Shown here piece after piece: positions 45,716 through 54,548 of a stretch of DNA of 64,000 nt. Each line of letters starts with the position of its first letter. The first letter of the stretch is position 1. Below the pieces are notes generated by a model, which saw only the letters and a list, made by a program, of their open reading frames with translations, had not been told where the DNA came from and made no database searches. Origin of the DNA: Rothia sp. (in: high G+C Gram-positive bacteria) (lineage in GTDB: Bacteria; Actinomycetota; Actinomycetes; Actinomycetales; Micrococcaceae); the NCBI RefSeq assembly GCF_030540545.1, contig NZ_JAUNVZ010000005.1:1-64000 (forward strand), read 5' to 3'. A program made the position numbers and the translations under genes.

Positions 45716-46840
45716 ATGGAAATTGATTTCAGCACTCCGCTGCCGGTGTTCCCGCCGGATTTCCGTTCGGGTTTCGCCTCCCTGGTCGGCCGTCCCAACG
45801 CCGGTAAGTCCACGCTGACCAACGCCCTGGTGGGTCAGAAGGTGGCTATTACCTCCAACCGACCCCAGACCACCCGTCACACCATCCGCGGCATTGTGCA
45901 CAAGGATGACTACCAGCTAATCCTGGTGGACACCCCCGGTATTCACCGCCCCCGCACCCTGCTGGGCGAGCGTCTGAACGATTTAGTGGCGGGTACCCTC
46001 TCCCAGGTGGATGTGCTCGGTTTCTGCATCCCTGCGGACGAGAAGATTGGCCCCGGTGACCGTTATATTGCATCCCAGCTGGTGGCATCTAGCAATAAGC
46101 CCGTGGTTGCTATTGTGACCAAGGCGGATAAGGTCAATGCTGAGCAGCTCTCCGAGCAGCTGCTGGCTGTTGCCGCCCTGGGTGAAGAGGTCATGAGCGC
46201 CGAGCGTGCAGCCCGCGCCAAGCGTGCCGAGCACCGTGCTAAGCAGCGCGCCGCCGGTAAGAAGGTCAAGAACGAAAAGCCCGTTGCATTTGCTAAGGGT
46301 ACGGGACCTGCGGCTCAGCGCGAGTCCGGTCACGATATTGACGAGCCCATGCCCAATGACGGCAAGGGCGGCTGGGCAGCGATCATTCCCGTCTCTGCCG
46401 TGCAGTTCTTCCAGGTGGAGGCGGTCGCCGACCTGCTCTCCCAGTACATTCCGCTTTCCCCGCCGCTGTACCCCGAGGGTGAGCTGACCGACGAGCCGGA
46501 AGAAACCCTGATCGCTGAGCTGGTGCGCGAGGCGGCTCTGGAGGGCGCTCGTGACGAACTGCCTCACTCCATTGCGGTGACTGTGGATGAAATGAACTAC
46601 CGCGCCGGTCGCCCCAAGGATAAGCCGCTGCTGGATGTTCACGTGAGCCTGTACGTTGAGCGTGAGTCTCAGAAGGCGATTGTGATCGGTAAGGGCGGTC
46701 AGAATCTGCGCAAGATTGGTATGCGCGCCCGCGCCCAGATGGAGGCGCTGCTGGGTGAGCGTATCTTCCTGGATATTCACGTGAAGATTGCTAAGGAATG
46801 GCAGTCTGACCCGCGCGCGCTGAACCGCCTGGGCTTCTAG
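45716..46840 (+). CDS. era: GTPase Era with an insertion in the G domain
   Basis: A 374-residue GTPase that binds the 16S rRNA 3' end in 30S assembly. G1 GRPNAGKST is at 25-33, G3 DTPG at 72-75, G4 TKAD at 135-138, and the C-terminal KH domain has VIGKGGQNLRKIG. Era is usually about 300 residues; the excess is a roughly 60-residue basic stretch (about 157-219, rich in Ala/Arg/Lys) between G4 and the G5 Ser-Ala. ATG 45716 has AAGGA upstream; an open frame from 45680 is rejected. Confidence 0.93.
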   Translation: MEIDFSTPLPVFPPDFRSGFASLVGRPNAGKSTLTNALVGQKVAITSNRPQTTRHTIRGIVHKDDYQLILVDTPGIHRPRTLLGERLNDLVAGTLSQVDVLGFCIPADEKIGPGDRYIASQLVASSNKPVVAIVTKADKVNAEQLSEQLLAVAALGEEVMSAERAARAKRAEHRAKQRAAGKKVKNEKPVAFAKGTGPAAQRESGHDIDEPMPNDGKGGWAAIIPVSAVQFFQVEAVADLLSQYIPLSPPLYPEGELTDEPEETLIAELVREAALEGARDELPHSIAVTVDEMNYRAGRPKDKPLLDVHVSLYVERESQKAIVIGKGGQNLRKIGMRARAQMEALLGERIFLDIHVKIAKEWQSDPRALNRLGF

Positions 46841-46885
46841 GGTCTAGAGGGTTTCTCTCGGAGAGCCCGGTACCGGTGCATTGAC

Positions 46886-46943
46886 TATCCCGGTATAGGT
46901 TTCTATGTTTCCGCTATGCGGGGCGTGGGACTATACCGGGATA
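46886..46943. terminator. Inverted repeat after era
   Basis: Perfect 12-bp arms (46886-46897 with 46932-46943) around a 34-nt loop; no T-run. Possible terminator of the phoH-era cluster. Confidence 0.5.
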
Positions 46944-46952
46944 ATGTCATAG

Positions 46953-46991
46953 TGTGGATAAAACTAGCAGTATAACCCTATAAACTGCTAG
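46953..46991. promoter_or_regulatory. DnaA-box match and hairpin upstream of the LCP gene
   Basis: TGTGGATAA at 46953-46961 is the consensus DnaA box TTATCCACA on the minus strand. Right after it CTAGCAG (46964-46970) pairs with CTGCTAG (46985-46991) around an AT-rich loop. Function unknown; a single box may be chance. Confidence 0.3.
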
Positions 46992-47022
46992 CTTAGATGT
47001 ATATTTCTCGACTGAAAGGCTT

Positions 47023-48462
47023 ATGAGGATGACGGAACCTCAGATGCGAAGTAGCGGCCGCCATATGCGCAACCGCGTGGTCAAATCAGCACGCAATAAA
47101 TGGATCGCCATGTGCATGGCACTGTGCATGGTCATCGTGCTCGGCTTTGGTTACGCAATCACCATGCGCTGGCAATCCAACCTGCACACCGGCACGCTCA
47201 ATAGCAGCGACTACAACGGTATTGAATCCGGTGCGCTGGATATCCTGATTATCGGTTCGGACACCCGCCAGGGCGCCAACGGCGACTACGGTGATGAAAA
47301 CGACCGCGCCTCCGCAGCACGCTCCGACGTGATGATGCTGCTGCAAATCAGCAAAGACAAGAAAAACGTAAATGTTCTCTCCATCCCGCGAGATCTGATC
47401 GTGACCATTCCCAAATGTCACGGTGACGACGGCGTGGACTACCCCGAAGAAGAGAACATGATCAACGAGTCCCTCTCCCACGGCGGCCCCGGCTGCACCG
47501 TGGCAACGGTCTCCAAGCTGACTGGCGTGCAGATTGACCACTTTATGCTGGTCGACTTTAACGCTGTAAAGGCACTCTCCAATGTGGTCGGCGGCGTGGA
47601 AGTCTGCGTGGACGAAGCGATTGACGACCCCTCCTCGGGTCTGGATATTCCCGCCGGTACCTCCTCGGTGCAGGGTGAGCAGGCGCTGGCGTTCCTGCGC
47701 TCGCGTCACGGTTTTGGTGACGGCTCGGATATTGGTCGTATTCAGGCTCAGCAGAGCTTCTTGGCGTCTCTGCTGCGCAAGGTTAAGGCTGAGGGTACTC
47801 TAAGCAACCCCGGCAAGTTGATTAATATTGCGAACGCGGTGACTGAGAACACCACCGTGGATAAGGATCTGGCGAACGTTTCCACCCTGGTGAGCGTGGG
47901 TTCGACCCTCTCGGGTGTAGACCTGAAGAATGTTGTGTTTGCGACCGTGCCGACCGAGCCCTGGGTTCAGGACGCTAACCGTCTGCAGGTAACCAAGGAT
48001 GCGGACGCCGTGTTCAAGCGCCTGCAGGACGATAAATCCCTGAAGGTCGACCCCGCTGAAGAGGCTGCTGCTGCCCCCGCCGCTCCCGCGGTAACTCTGG
48101 ATAAGAGCGTGGCGGTGACCGTGACCAACGCTTCTGGCGTGAGCGGTCGCGCGCAGGCTATTTCTAGCGTGGTGTCCAATGCCGGCTATGAGAACGTAAC
48201 GCCCATGAACGGCGTGGAGCTCATTGCCAAGTCCACGGTCTTCTACGCTGATGGTTACGAAGCGGAAGCCCGCGATATTGCGGCGAAGATGAACATTACC
48301 AATGTTCTGCCGCTGCAGGGTATTGCCGGTGTTGCCGTGACCGTGGGTACTGACTTTACCGAGGGTGAGGCTCTGCCTAAGCAGGAGGCGGAAATCGCCG
48401 GTAGCGCTTCGGGTCAGACCGCTGATCAGGTCAAGTGTCAGCACGCTTCGATCTTCGGCTAG
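47023..48462 (+). CDS. LytR-CpsA-Psr (LCP) family cell-wall glycopolymer ligase
   Basis: A 479-residue membrane-anchored protein. A short cytoplasmic basic N-terminus is followed by one span (about 28-48), then the LCP domain with DILIIGSDTRQG, ARSDVMMLLQI and SIPRDLIVTIP, and a C-terminal LytR_C domain from about 365 (VAVTVTNASGVSGRA). LCP proteins attach lipid-linked polymers to peptidoglycan outside the membrane. GAAAGG precedes the ATG at 47023; ATG 47029 is possible. Single gene with a strong terminator. Confidence 0.9.
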   Translation: MRMTEPQMRSSGRHMRNRVVKSARNKWIAMCMALCMVIVLGFGYAITMRWQSNLHTGTLNSSDYNGIESGALDILIIGSDTRQGANGDYGDENDRASAARSDVMMLLQISKDKKNVNVLSIPRDLIVTIPKCHGDDGVDYPEEENMINESLSHGGPGCTVATVSKLTGVQIDHFMLVDFNAVKALSNVVGGVEVCVDEAIDDPSSGLDIPAGTSSVQGEQALAFLRSRHGFGDGSDIGRIQAQQSFLASLLRKVKAEGTLSNPGKLINIANAVTENTTVDKDLANVSTLVSVGSTLSGVDLKNVVFATVPTEPWVQDANRLQVTKDADAVFKRLQDDKSLKVDPAEEAAAAPAAPAVTLDKSVAVTVTNASGVSGRAQAISSVVSNAGYENVTPMNGVELIAKSTVFYADGYEAEARDIAAKMNITNVLPLQGIAGVAVTVGTDFTEGEALPKQEAEIAGSASGQTADQVKCQHASIFG

Positions 48463-48508
48463 TATCGCTCTAGCGCCGGGGGAGTAGCCCCTATCAATCA
48501 TTGAATAT

Positions 48509-48567
48509 AAGCACCGGGTGCTCACGTTTCCGTTACGGGATAACCGTGTGAGCACCCGGTGCTTTTT
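48509..48567. terminator. Strong terminator after LCP gene
   Basis: Perfect 17-bp stem (48509-48525 with 48548-48564) with a T5 run. Confidence 0.9.
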
Positions 48568-48641
48568 AAGTCCACATTCCGGATAACGTCCACATCATGG
48601 AAAGCGAGCCTGCGCCTCCGCAACCTTCCAGCGTGCACATC

Positions 48642-48647
48642 TACAAT
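48642..48647 (+). promoter_or_regulatory. leuA -10 element TACAAT
   Basis: TACAAT about 90 bp before the leuA start. No clear -35. No leucine-rich leader peptide or attenuator was found in the leader. Confidence 0.4.
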
Positions 48648-48678
48648 GGAATTATGCGCCCGGAGAATCGAGCAGTAG

Positions 48679-50469
<1,791 letters not shown>

Positions 50470-50491
50470 ATATTACTCTGTGTAGTCGACT

Positions 50492-50573
50492 GCAATCCGG
50501 CTATGCTGCGGATTTCTATCCGGCCGATGCTTGGCACAGGCCTGATAGAAATCCCCAGCATATGCCGGATTGC
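50492..50573. terminator. Large imperfect hairpin after leuA
   Basis: Arms of about 29 nt (50492-50520 with 50544-50573) pair almost fully: GCAATCCGG with CCGGATTGC at the base and GATTTCTATC with GATAGAAATC at the top. A TTTGTTT run follows. Probably the leuA terminator, though unusually long; it could also be a mobile-element relic. Confidence 0.65.
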
Positions 50574-50647
50574 TTTGTTTAACACTACCGATGCCGATAC
50601 AACACCCGCATGAGAGGCGCCTCTTGGCCGTTCGGTGTATATGATTC

Positions 50648-50732
50648 CGCATGGGATGAGCCTCTTCAGCTCAGGTAAGAAGCTCGCGCAAGCGACCTTG
50701 GGAACGTTACTCCCTGGGGCTCGTCCCATGCG
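50648..50732. repeat. 85-bp palindromic repeat, copy B
   Basis: Exactly 85 bp with perfect 12-bp terminal inverted repeats CGCATGGGATGA/TCATCC-type ends (one G-T mismatch: CGCATGGGATGAG at 50648, CTCGTCCCATGCG at 50720). Same orientation as copy C and highly similar to it through the middle (TCAGGTAAGAAGCTCGCGCA). A further right-end fragment, CATCACCCCATGCGC, lies near 50765-50779. Confidence 0.88.
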
Positions 50733-50828
50733 TTTTGTATTCGCCTTACTCTGACACATTCAGAGCATCACCCCATGCGCTGTATAAGATAGATATATCA
50801 AAAGAACACCCCACTTTTAAGGAGCCCC

Positions 50829-51368
50829 ATGCCTTCTGCACATCAGGATTTAGAGGCGCCCCCTGGCTGGGAGCTGAGCACTTCTTTTGGTGTGGGCGGT
50901 CTGGAGTGGATTGGGTTCTCGCGCTCGCAGCCTCATCAGCTGCTGGTGATTTCTTCTCAGAAGGTCACGCTGGTTGATTGTGCGACGGGGCAGGTGCGTC
51001 CTTGCGAATGTGAGTATGACGAGGATAGTTTAACGGCTGTCTGTACTTTGCTGCCGGATGAGTTTATTTCTTTGGCGGGCCAGTATGGTGGCGCCTTACC
51101 TTTGTCTACGGAGGCGGGGGATAGGGTGAGGGTTGAGGCTCTTCCGGATCCTAACTATGACTTCCGTTTTAACCGCTATGTTGTGTTCTATACGCCGCCG
51201 CGGCCGAAGGGTGCGCTGGCGAGGTTGAGGCAGGCTTTTTCTGAACCTGCAGAGCAGCTGATGTATGCGCATCTGGGGTATTACGTCTGCGGTTTTAGCT
51301 ATGATGGCGAGTATTTCGTCCTGGTGGAAGACACCGGCATCACAATCCTCAAGCGCTCCCGTCCCTGA
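50829..51368 (+). CDS. Hypothetical protein between two 85-bp repeats
   Basis: A 179-residue protein with a good ribosome site (AAGGAG, 8 nt before the ATG). No signal peptide or membrane span. It looks beta-rich, with a repeated strand-turn style (LLVISSQKVTLVDCATGQV; YYVCGFSYDGEYFVLVEDTG) like a small beta-propeller fragment or an immunity protein. Ends in a basic ILKRSRP. Family not recognised. The gene is bracketed by direct 85-bp repeats, so it may have moved as a cassette or been captured by repeat recombination. Confidence 0.6.
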   Translation: MPSAHQDLEAPPGWELSTSFGVGGLEWIGFSRSQPHQLLVISSQKVTLVDCATGQVRPCECEYDEDSLTAVCTLLPDEFISLAGQYGGALPLSTEAGDRVRVEALPDPNYDFRFNRYVVFYTPPRPKGALARLRQAFSEPAEQLMYAHLGYYVCGFSYDGEYFVLVEDTGITILKRSRP

Positions 51369-51422
51369 GCGCTACACGTCTATAACATCTGCATGCCCGT
51401 TAACGCCCGACGTATAAGATTC

Positions 51423-51507
51423 CGCATGGGATGATGCTCTTTAGATCAGGTAAGAAGCTCGCGCAAGTGCCCTCGGGAAGGCAACTCCCTGGGGCTCGTC
51501 CCATGCG
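51423..51507. repeat. 85-bp palindromic repeat, copy C
   Basis: Exactly 85 bp, ends CGCATGGGATGATGC and GGGGCTCGTCCCATGCG. Very close to copy B in the middle and to copy A at the left (GCATGGGATGATGCTCTTTA). Direct orientation relative to B, 775 bp apart start to start. Confidence 0.88.
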
Positions 51508-51525
51508 TTTAACACCTATGGAGGG

Positions 51526-51665
51526 TTGAACGCCACCAACTTAGCAGTGTAGACTTGTATGCAACATGACCGGCACCGCCGACCTGTTAAAGGTAGCCAG
51601 GGCCGGTCCTCATTTACTCAGATCCGTGCATACCTCCCACGGTATACACGGATCTGTTTCATTAA
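51526..51665 (+). ncRNA. Structured RNA candidate 1 with its promoter
   Basis: Promoter TTGAAC (51526-51531), 18-bp spacer, TAGACT (51550-51555), giving a start near 51562. Domain 1: outer stem GACCGGC (51568-51574) with GCCGGTC (51602-51608) enclosing hairpin ACCT-loop-AGGT (51582-51594). Domain 2: a 16-bp terminator-like stem with one wobble (51619-51634 with 51641-51656) followed by TTTCATT. No start codon with a ribosome site fits. Shares promoter, architecture and the CCGCC and GCCAGGGCCGGT segments with candidate 2. Confidence 0.6.
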
Positions 51666-51676
51666 ATACAAGGGTA

Positions 51677-51703
51677 GCGGGGTGACTTGTACAGTCACCC
51701 CGC
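51677..51703. terminator. Hairpin between the RNA candidates
   Basis: Perfect 11-bp stem (51677-51687 with 51693-51703) with a 5-nt loop; no T-run. It may end transcription coming from the right or extend candidate 1. Confidence 0.5.
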
Positions 51704-51738
51704 CGCTCCCGTGTCTGTTGGGAACGCGGAGAACCTTG

Positions 51739-51793
51739 AAAAATTAATTCCTCGAGGACTGTGCAAAAAATGGTGAGGGTGGAATTAATTTTT
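51739..51793. repeat. AT-rich inverted repeat
   Basis: Perfect 13-bp arms (AAAAATTAATTCC at 51739-51751 with its complement at 51781-51793) with T-runs; could be a terminator in both directions. It lies in the gap between the two RNA candidates. Confidence 0.6.
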
Positions 51794-51853
51794 TCAGGAT
51801 GCCAGTCCGGGTGCCGTGTGACTTGCAAAGTCCACAGCATCACATGTAGGGGA

Positions 51854-51998
51854 TTGAATACCCCAACATAACAGTGTAGACTTATATATATTACAACTGG
51901 TTCCGCCGTCCTCCTTCGGGAGGGAGCCAAGGGCCGGTTTTCATTCTTAAAAGGTGGTGGGCTGAGTACTAATACTCAGCCCACCGTATCTATTTTTC
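51854..51998 (+). ncRNA. Structured RNA candidate 2 with its promoter
   Basis: Promoter TTGAAT (51854-51859), 17-bp spacer, TAGACT (51877-51882), start near 51889. Domain 1: outer stem AACTGGTTC (51895-51903) with GGGCCGGTT (51931-51939), three wobble pairs, enclosing CCTCC-TTCG-GGAGG (51910-51923), a UUCG tetraloop hairpin. Domain 2: perfect 13-bp terminator stem (51956-51968 with 51973-51985) then a T-rich tail. The different bases but kept pairings relative to candidate 1 suggest a conserved RNA fold. Its 3' end meets the 3' end of the minus-strand gene at 51999. Confidence 0.62.
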
Positions 51999-53360
51999 TT
52001 ATTTTCCTTTTATTCTGTATGAATGAACGGAGCGGGAAATCTTTAATTTTGATTGAAGTGATTCAGTTCCATCACTAGTCTTCTGCTCCTTATATTTTGT
52101 TTTGGCATCTTCACAAAAATTGGTCAGATTTTCAACCTTTTCACCTAATAAAGCATATTTAAATTTTTCAGGATTTATCCCTGACGAAATATTTTTGATG
52201 CTCCATCTAAAGATTTTGAATGGAAATGGGTGGAGCGCGGTATGGATGATTATTAGGATATATAGAGTGGTAGATAAAACAGCCCAACCATTAAATAGTG
52301 AATCTTTGATATTAAGGATCTCGAGCATAATCTTATTTAATAATAATATTAATACACTTTCGAAAGCTATGGATAGTATGTTAAAGATATCTCGAATTAG
52401 AGGGGTAGATTCTCTAATTAGTATGAACCCCATTATATAACAATAGAAGAATCTCAGTAAGAACATCAGGCATGTCATTATAAACAATAAGAAACTTACC
52501 AGGTAAATTCCTGATTGAAACGAGCGAAAGTCAAATATATTTTCTATACTAGATGTACCACGAAGCACTTGGATCACAAGTCGTATATATAGTAATATCT
52601 GCCACGTAAATGTAAATATAATAATTGGCCTAAGGGTGTAATTTATTACGAAAGTAATAATATAATCGTTATTTGTTTTATATCGCCCAAGATTCCTCTT
52701 GTATTTATCTAATTTTATTTCTGCTAGTCTTATTTTCTCTTTCGTAATATATGGATTATCCCAACCAAGTCGAGCAAAGATGAAAAGCGTATATGAAATA
52801 ATGAGTATTGTGATAAAAAGGCTGATATCTTCAGGGGGCATATACCAACCTTGCTCTATATACTTTATGGCGCTCGCTGATACGGTGTCGGATGAATTCG
52901 ATTCTCTATATACATATCTCCAGTTAGTTATCATATAGATAGAATATATATAAAGATAGCAGGATGTTATATATGTTGCCCATTTAGTAAAGAAATTTAA
53001 GGCATCAGATTTTTCTAGTTCAATTTTTGAGTATTTAGATAAAGAATCATAATCTTTGCGGGTTGCCCAGTATGCACCGCCAATGATTGCCATGATAACT
53101 GGGATTGCGCCCCAGTTAATTTTGAAAACCATAATATAATTTAGCAATTCATAACAACGGTGGATAAATATCCATGCTCCTTTCCTGTTAATATATTCTG
53201 GGGTGCCTCGGTAATTTTCCGAGTATAAATTGTTTTGAAATGGAAATGATATAATAGATGCTATGAAAACTGCAAAAAAGATAAATCCATTAATAGTAAT
53301 GAATTTATCTATAGGTTTCAACAGGAGGTAGGACCAACGATTTTTATATACCTTATTCAT
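51999..53360 (-). CDS. AT-rich polytopic membrane protein of unknown function
   Basis: A 453-residue protein with about eight hydrophobic spans (roughly 22-40, 84-100, 128-148, 180-200, 238-262, 285-318, 322-345, 355-375) and a charged cytoplasmic tail. ATG 53360 has AAGGA upstream. Codon use is dominated by ATA, AAT, TTT and AGA, in sharp contrast to the GC-rich core genes, so it is almost certainly acquired. No family recognised. It stands between the RNA candidates and the restriction-modification pair on the same strand as the latter, with a terminator hairpin in between, so it may be part of the same defence cargo; that is inference. Confidence 0.7.
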   Translation of the reverse strand: MNKVYKNRWSYLLLKPIDKFITINGFIFFAVFIASIISFPFQNNLYSENYRGTPEYINRKGAWIFIHRCYELLNYIMVFKINWGAIPVIMAIIGGAYWATRKDYDSLSKYSKIELEKSDALNFFTKWATYITSCYLYIYSIYMITNWRYVYRESNSSDTVSASAIKYIEQGWYMPPEDISLFITILIISYTLFIFARLGWDNPYITKEKIRLAEIKLDKYKRNLGRYKTNNDYIITFVINYTLRPIIIFTFTWQILLYIRLVIQVLRGTSSIENIFDFRSFQSGIYLVSFLLFIMTCLMFLLRFFYCYIMGFILIRESTPLIRDIFNILSIAFESVLILLLNKIMLEILNIKDSLFNGWAVLSTTLYILIIIHTALHPFPFKIFRWSIKNISSGINPEKFKYALLGEKVENLTNFCEDAKTKYKEQKTSDGTESLQSKLKISRSVHSYRIKGK

Positions 53361-53392
53361 AGTTTCCTTATGTTTGTTGGGGAGAGGGGAGT

Positions 53393-53433
53393 GTGTGGGT
53401 GGGGATAGAGCCTCACTCTATCCCCACCCACAC
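53393..53433. terminator. Strong hairpin between the restriction pair and the membrane gene
   Basis: Perfect 17-bp stem (53393-53409 with 53417-53433), 7-nt loop. It lies 13 bp beyond the specificity-subunit stop and 33 bp before the membrane-protein ATG. Confidence 0.8.
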
Positions 53434-53445
53434 TCAGTAGCGGTC

Positions 53446-54540
53446 TTAGCTTATGACTTGGTGAGTTGCAGAAATCTTACGATCTGCATACTCAACTACA
53501 TCTTTAATCACAAGCTTCTGAACTGCAGATACAAGGGTCTCCATGTATCCGTAGTTCGGAATTTCATTTTTGACAGGAAGTTTAATCCAAAGAGCATCTG
53601 CATCTTTAGCGTAGAAATTCCTGCCATAGTTAAACTCGCCCGTATGTGCTGCCTTGTGACAAGCAGAAGCTATGAATATAGCAGCCATAGGCGGAATCGA
53701 TTCCGTATGTACGATTGCAACATGGTCATCGCCGCCATACTCATAAGGACGATACTTAGCGGAGCCAAACATGTCGATCGTGACAGTGTGGGGTTCGAAT
53801 ACCTCAACATCGTTTGAGATATGTGCGGACACACCAGTATCCTTCTCACCTGCAGTAACGAAAGGAAGGGTGCCGTCTACACGATCCGCAGATTTCAAAC
53901 GCTTGCCACGGGTGGAAGGACCGAAAAGATCTAGCAGATTAAACTCTCCCCACTTAGTAGTGTTGAGCTCCTGCAGAGCTTCCTCTTCTTCCGGGGTGAG
54001 GGTGTAGTCCTTCAATCCAGCAGCTTCAAGATATGCCTCTAGCTCCGCTAGACGCTGCGCCTCTAGCTCCGCCACAAACTTCTCCATAAACTCAAAGTCT
54101 AGCTCTCCGTTATTGGCAGGAAGTAGCACTGGAACTACTTCAAGTGTAGATACTGTGTAACGTGAACTGCCCCATGAAAAACCGGAAAATGCTTTCGTGA
54201 GAGAAATCTTGAAGAATTGTGCGTTATCTGCCGTCAATCCCTTAAAACGAGGGATAAGTACCTTAATCTTGTCTCCGGTAAAGTACGGGTCTGCCTGATA
54301 GAAAATAGTGGCGGTGTCTTGACCAAAGGAGAAAGTATTACCCGGGTTAAGATACTCATCGTCTTCATCCAGATAACCGCGGACTCCATTATTCTGTGAG
54401 GTTCGAACAACATACGGCTTAGTGCCCGAAGTAAGAATATTTACCTTGTTCGCATCGAAACGCTTAGCTGAGGTTTGGAACTCGAATAGTGATCCAATCT
54501 CAAACTCCTCCCACTTGGCAGAAGCCAAAAGCTTCTCCAA
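53446..54540 (-). CDS. Restriction specificity subunit (HsdS / BcgIB-like)
   Basis: A 364-residue two-domain DNA specificity subunit. Target-recognition domain 1 spans about 10-150 (WEEFEIGSLFEFQTSAKRFD), followed by a helical spacer (EKFVAELEAQRLAELEAYLE), a second domain from about 205 starting with the same kind of motif (WGEFNLLDLFGPSTRGKRL), and a C-terminal helix. Each half reads one half of a split target. Size fits BcgI-B. TTG start 8 nt after the stop of the methylase-nuclease gene. Start codon uncertain. Confidence 0.82.
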   Translation of the reverse strand: MEKLLASAKWEEFEIGSLFEFQTSAKRFDANKVNILTSGTKPYVVRTSQNNGVRGYLDEDDEYLNPGNTFSFGQDTATIFYQADPYFTGDKIKVLIPRFKGLTADNAQFFKISLTKAFSGFSWGSSRYTVSTLEVVPVLLPANNGELDFEFMEKFVAELEAQRLAELEAYLEAAGLKDYTLTPEEEEALQELNTTKWGEFNLLDLFGPSTRGKRLKSADRVDGTLPFVTAGEKDTGVSAHISNDVEVFEPHTVTIDMFGSAKYRPYEYGGDDHVAIVHTESIPPMAAIFIASACHKAAHTGEFNYGRNFYAKDADALWIKLPVKNEIPNYGYMETLVSAVQKLVIKDVVEYADRKISATHQVIS

Positions 54541-54548
54541 GCGGGCAT

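Noticed and set aside
51526-51998. CRISPR repeats or tRNA-like genes in the twin RNA region
   Set aside because: Units are 330 bp apart with internal pairing rather than spacers, and no cloverleaf or CCA end can be drawn.
53374-53817. Plus-strand frame opposite the specificity subunit
   Set aside because: Crosses the strong terminator hairpin and is antisense to a supported gene.
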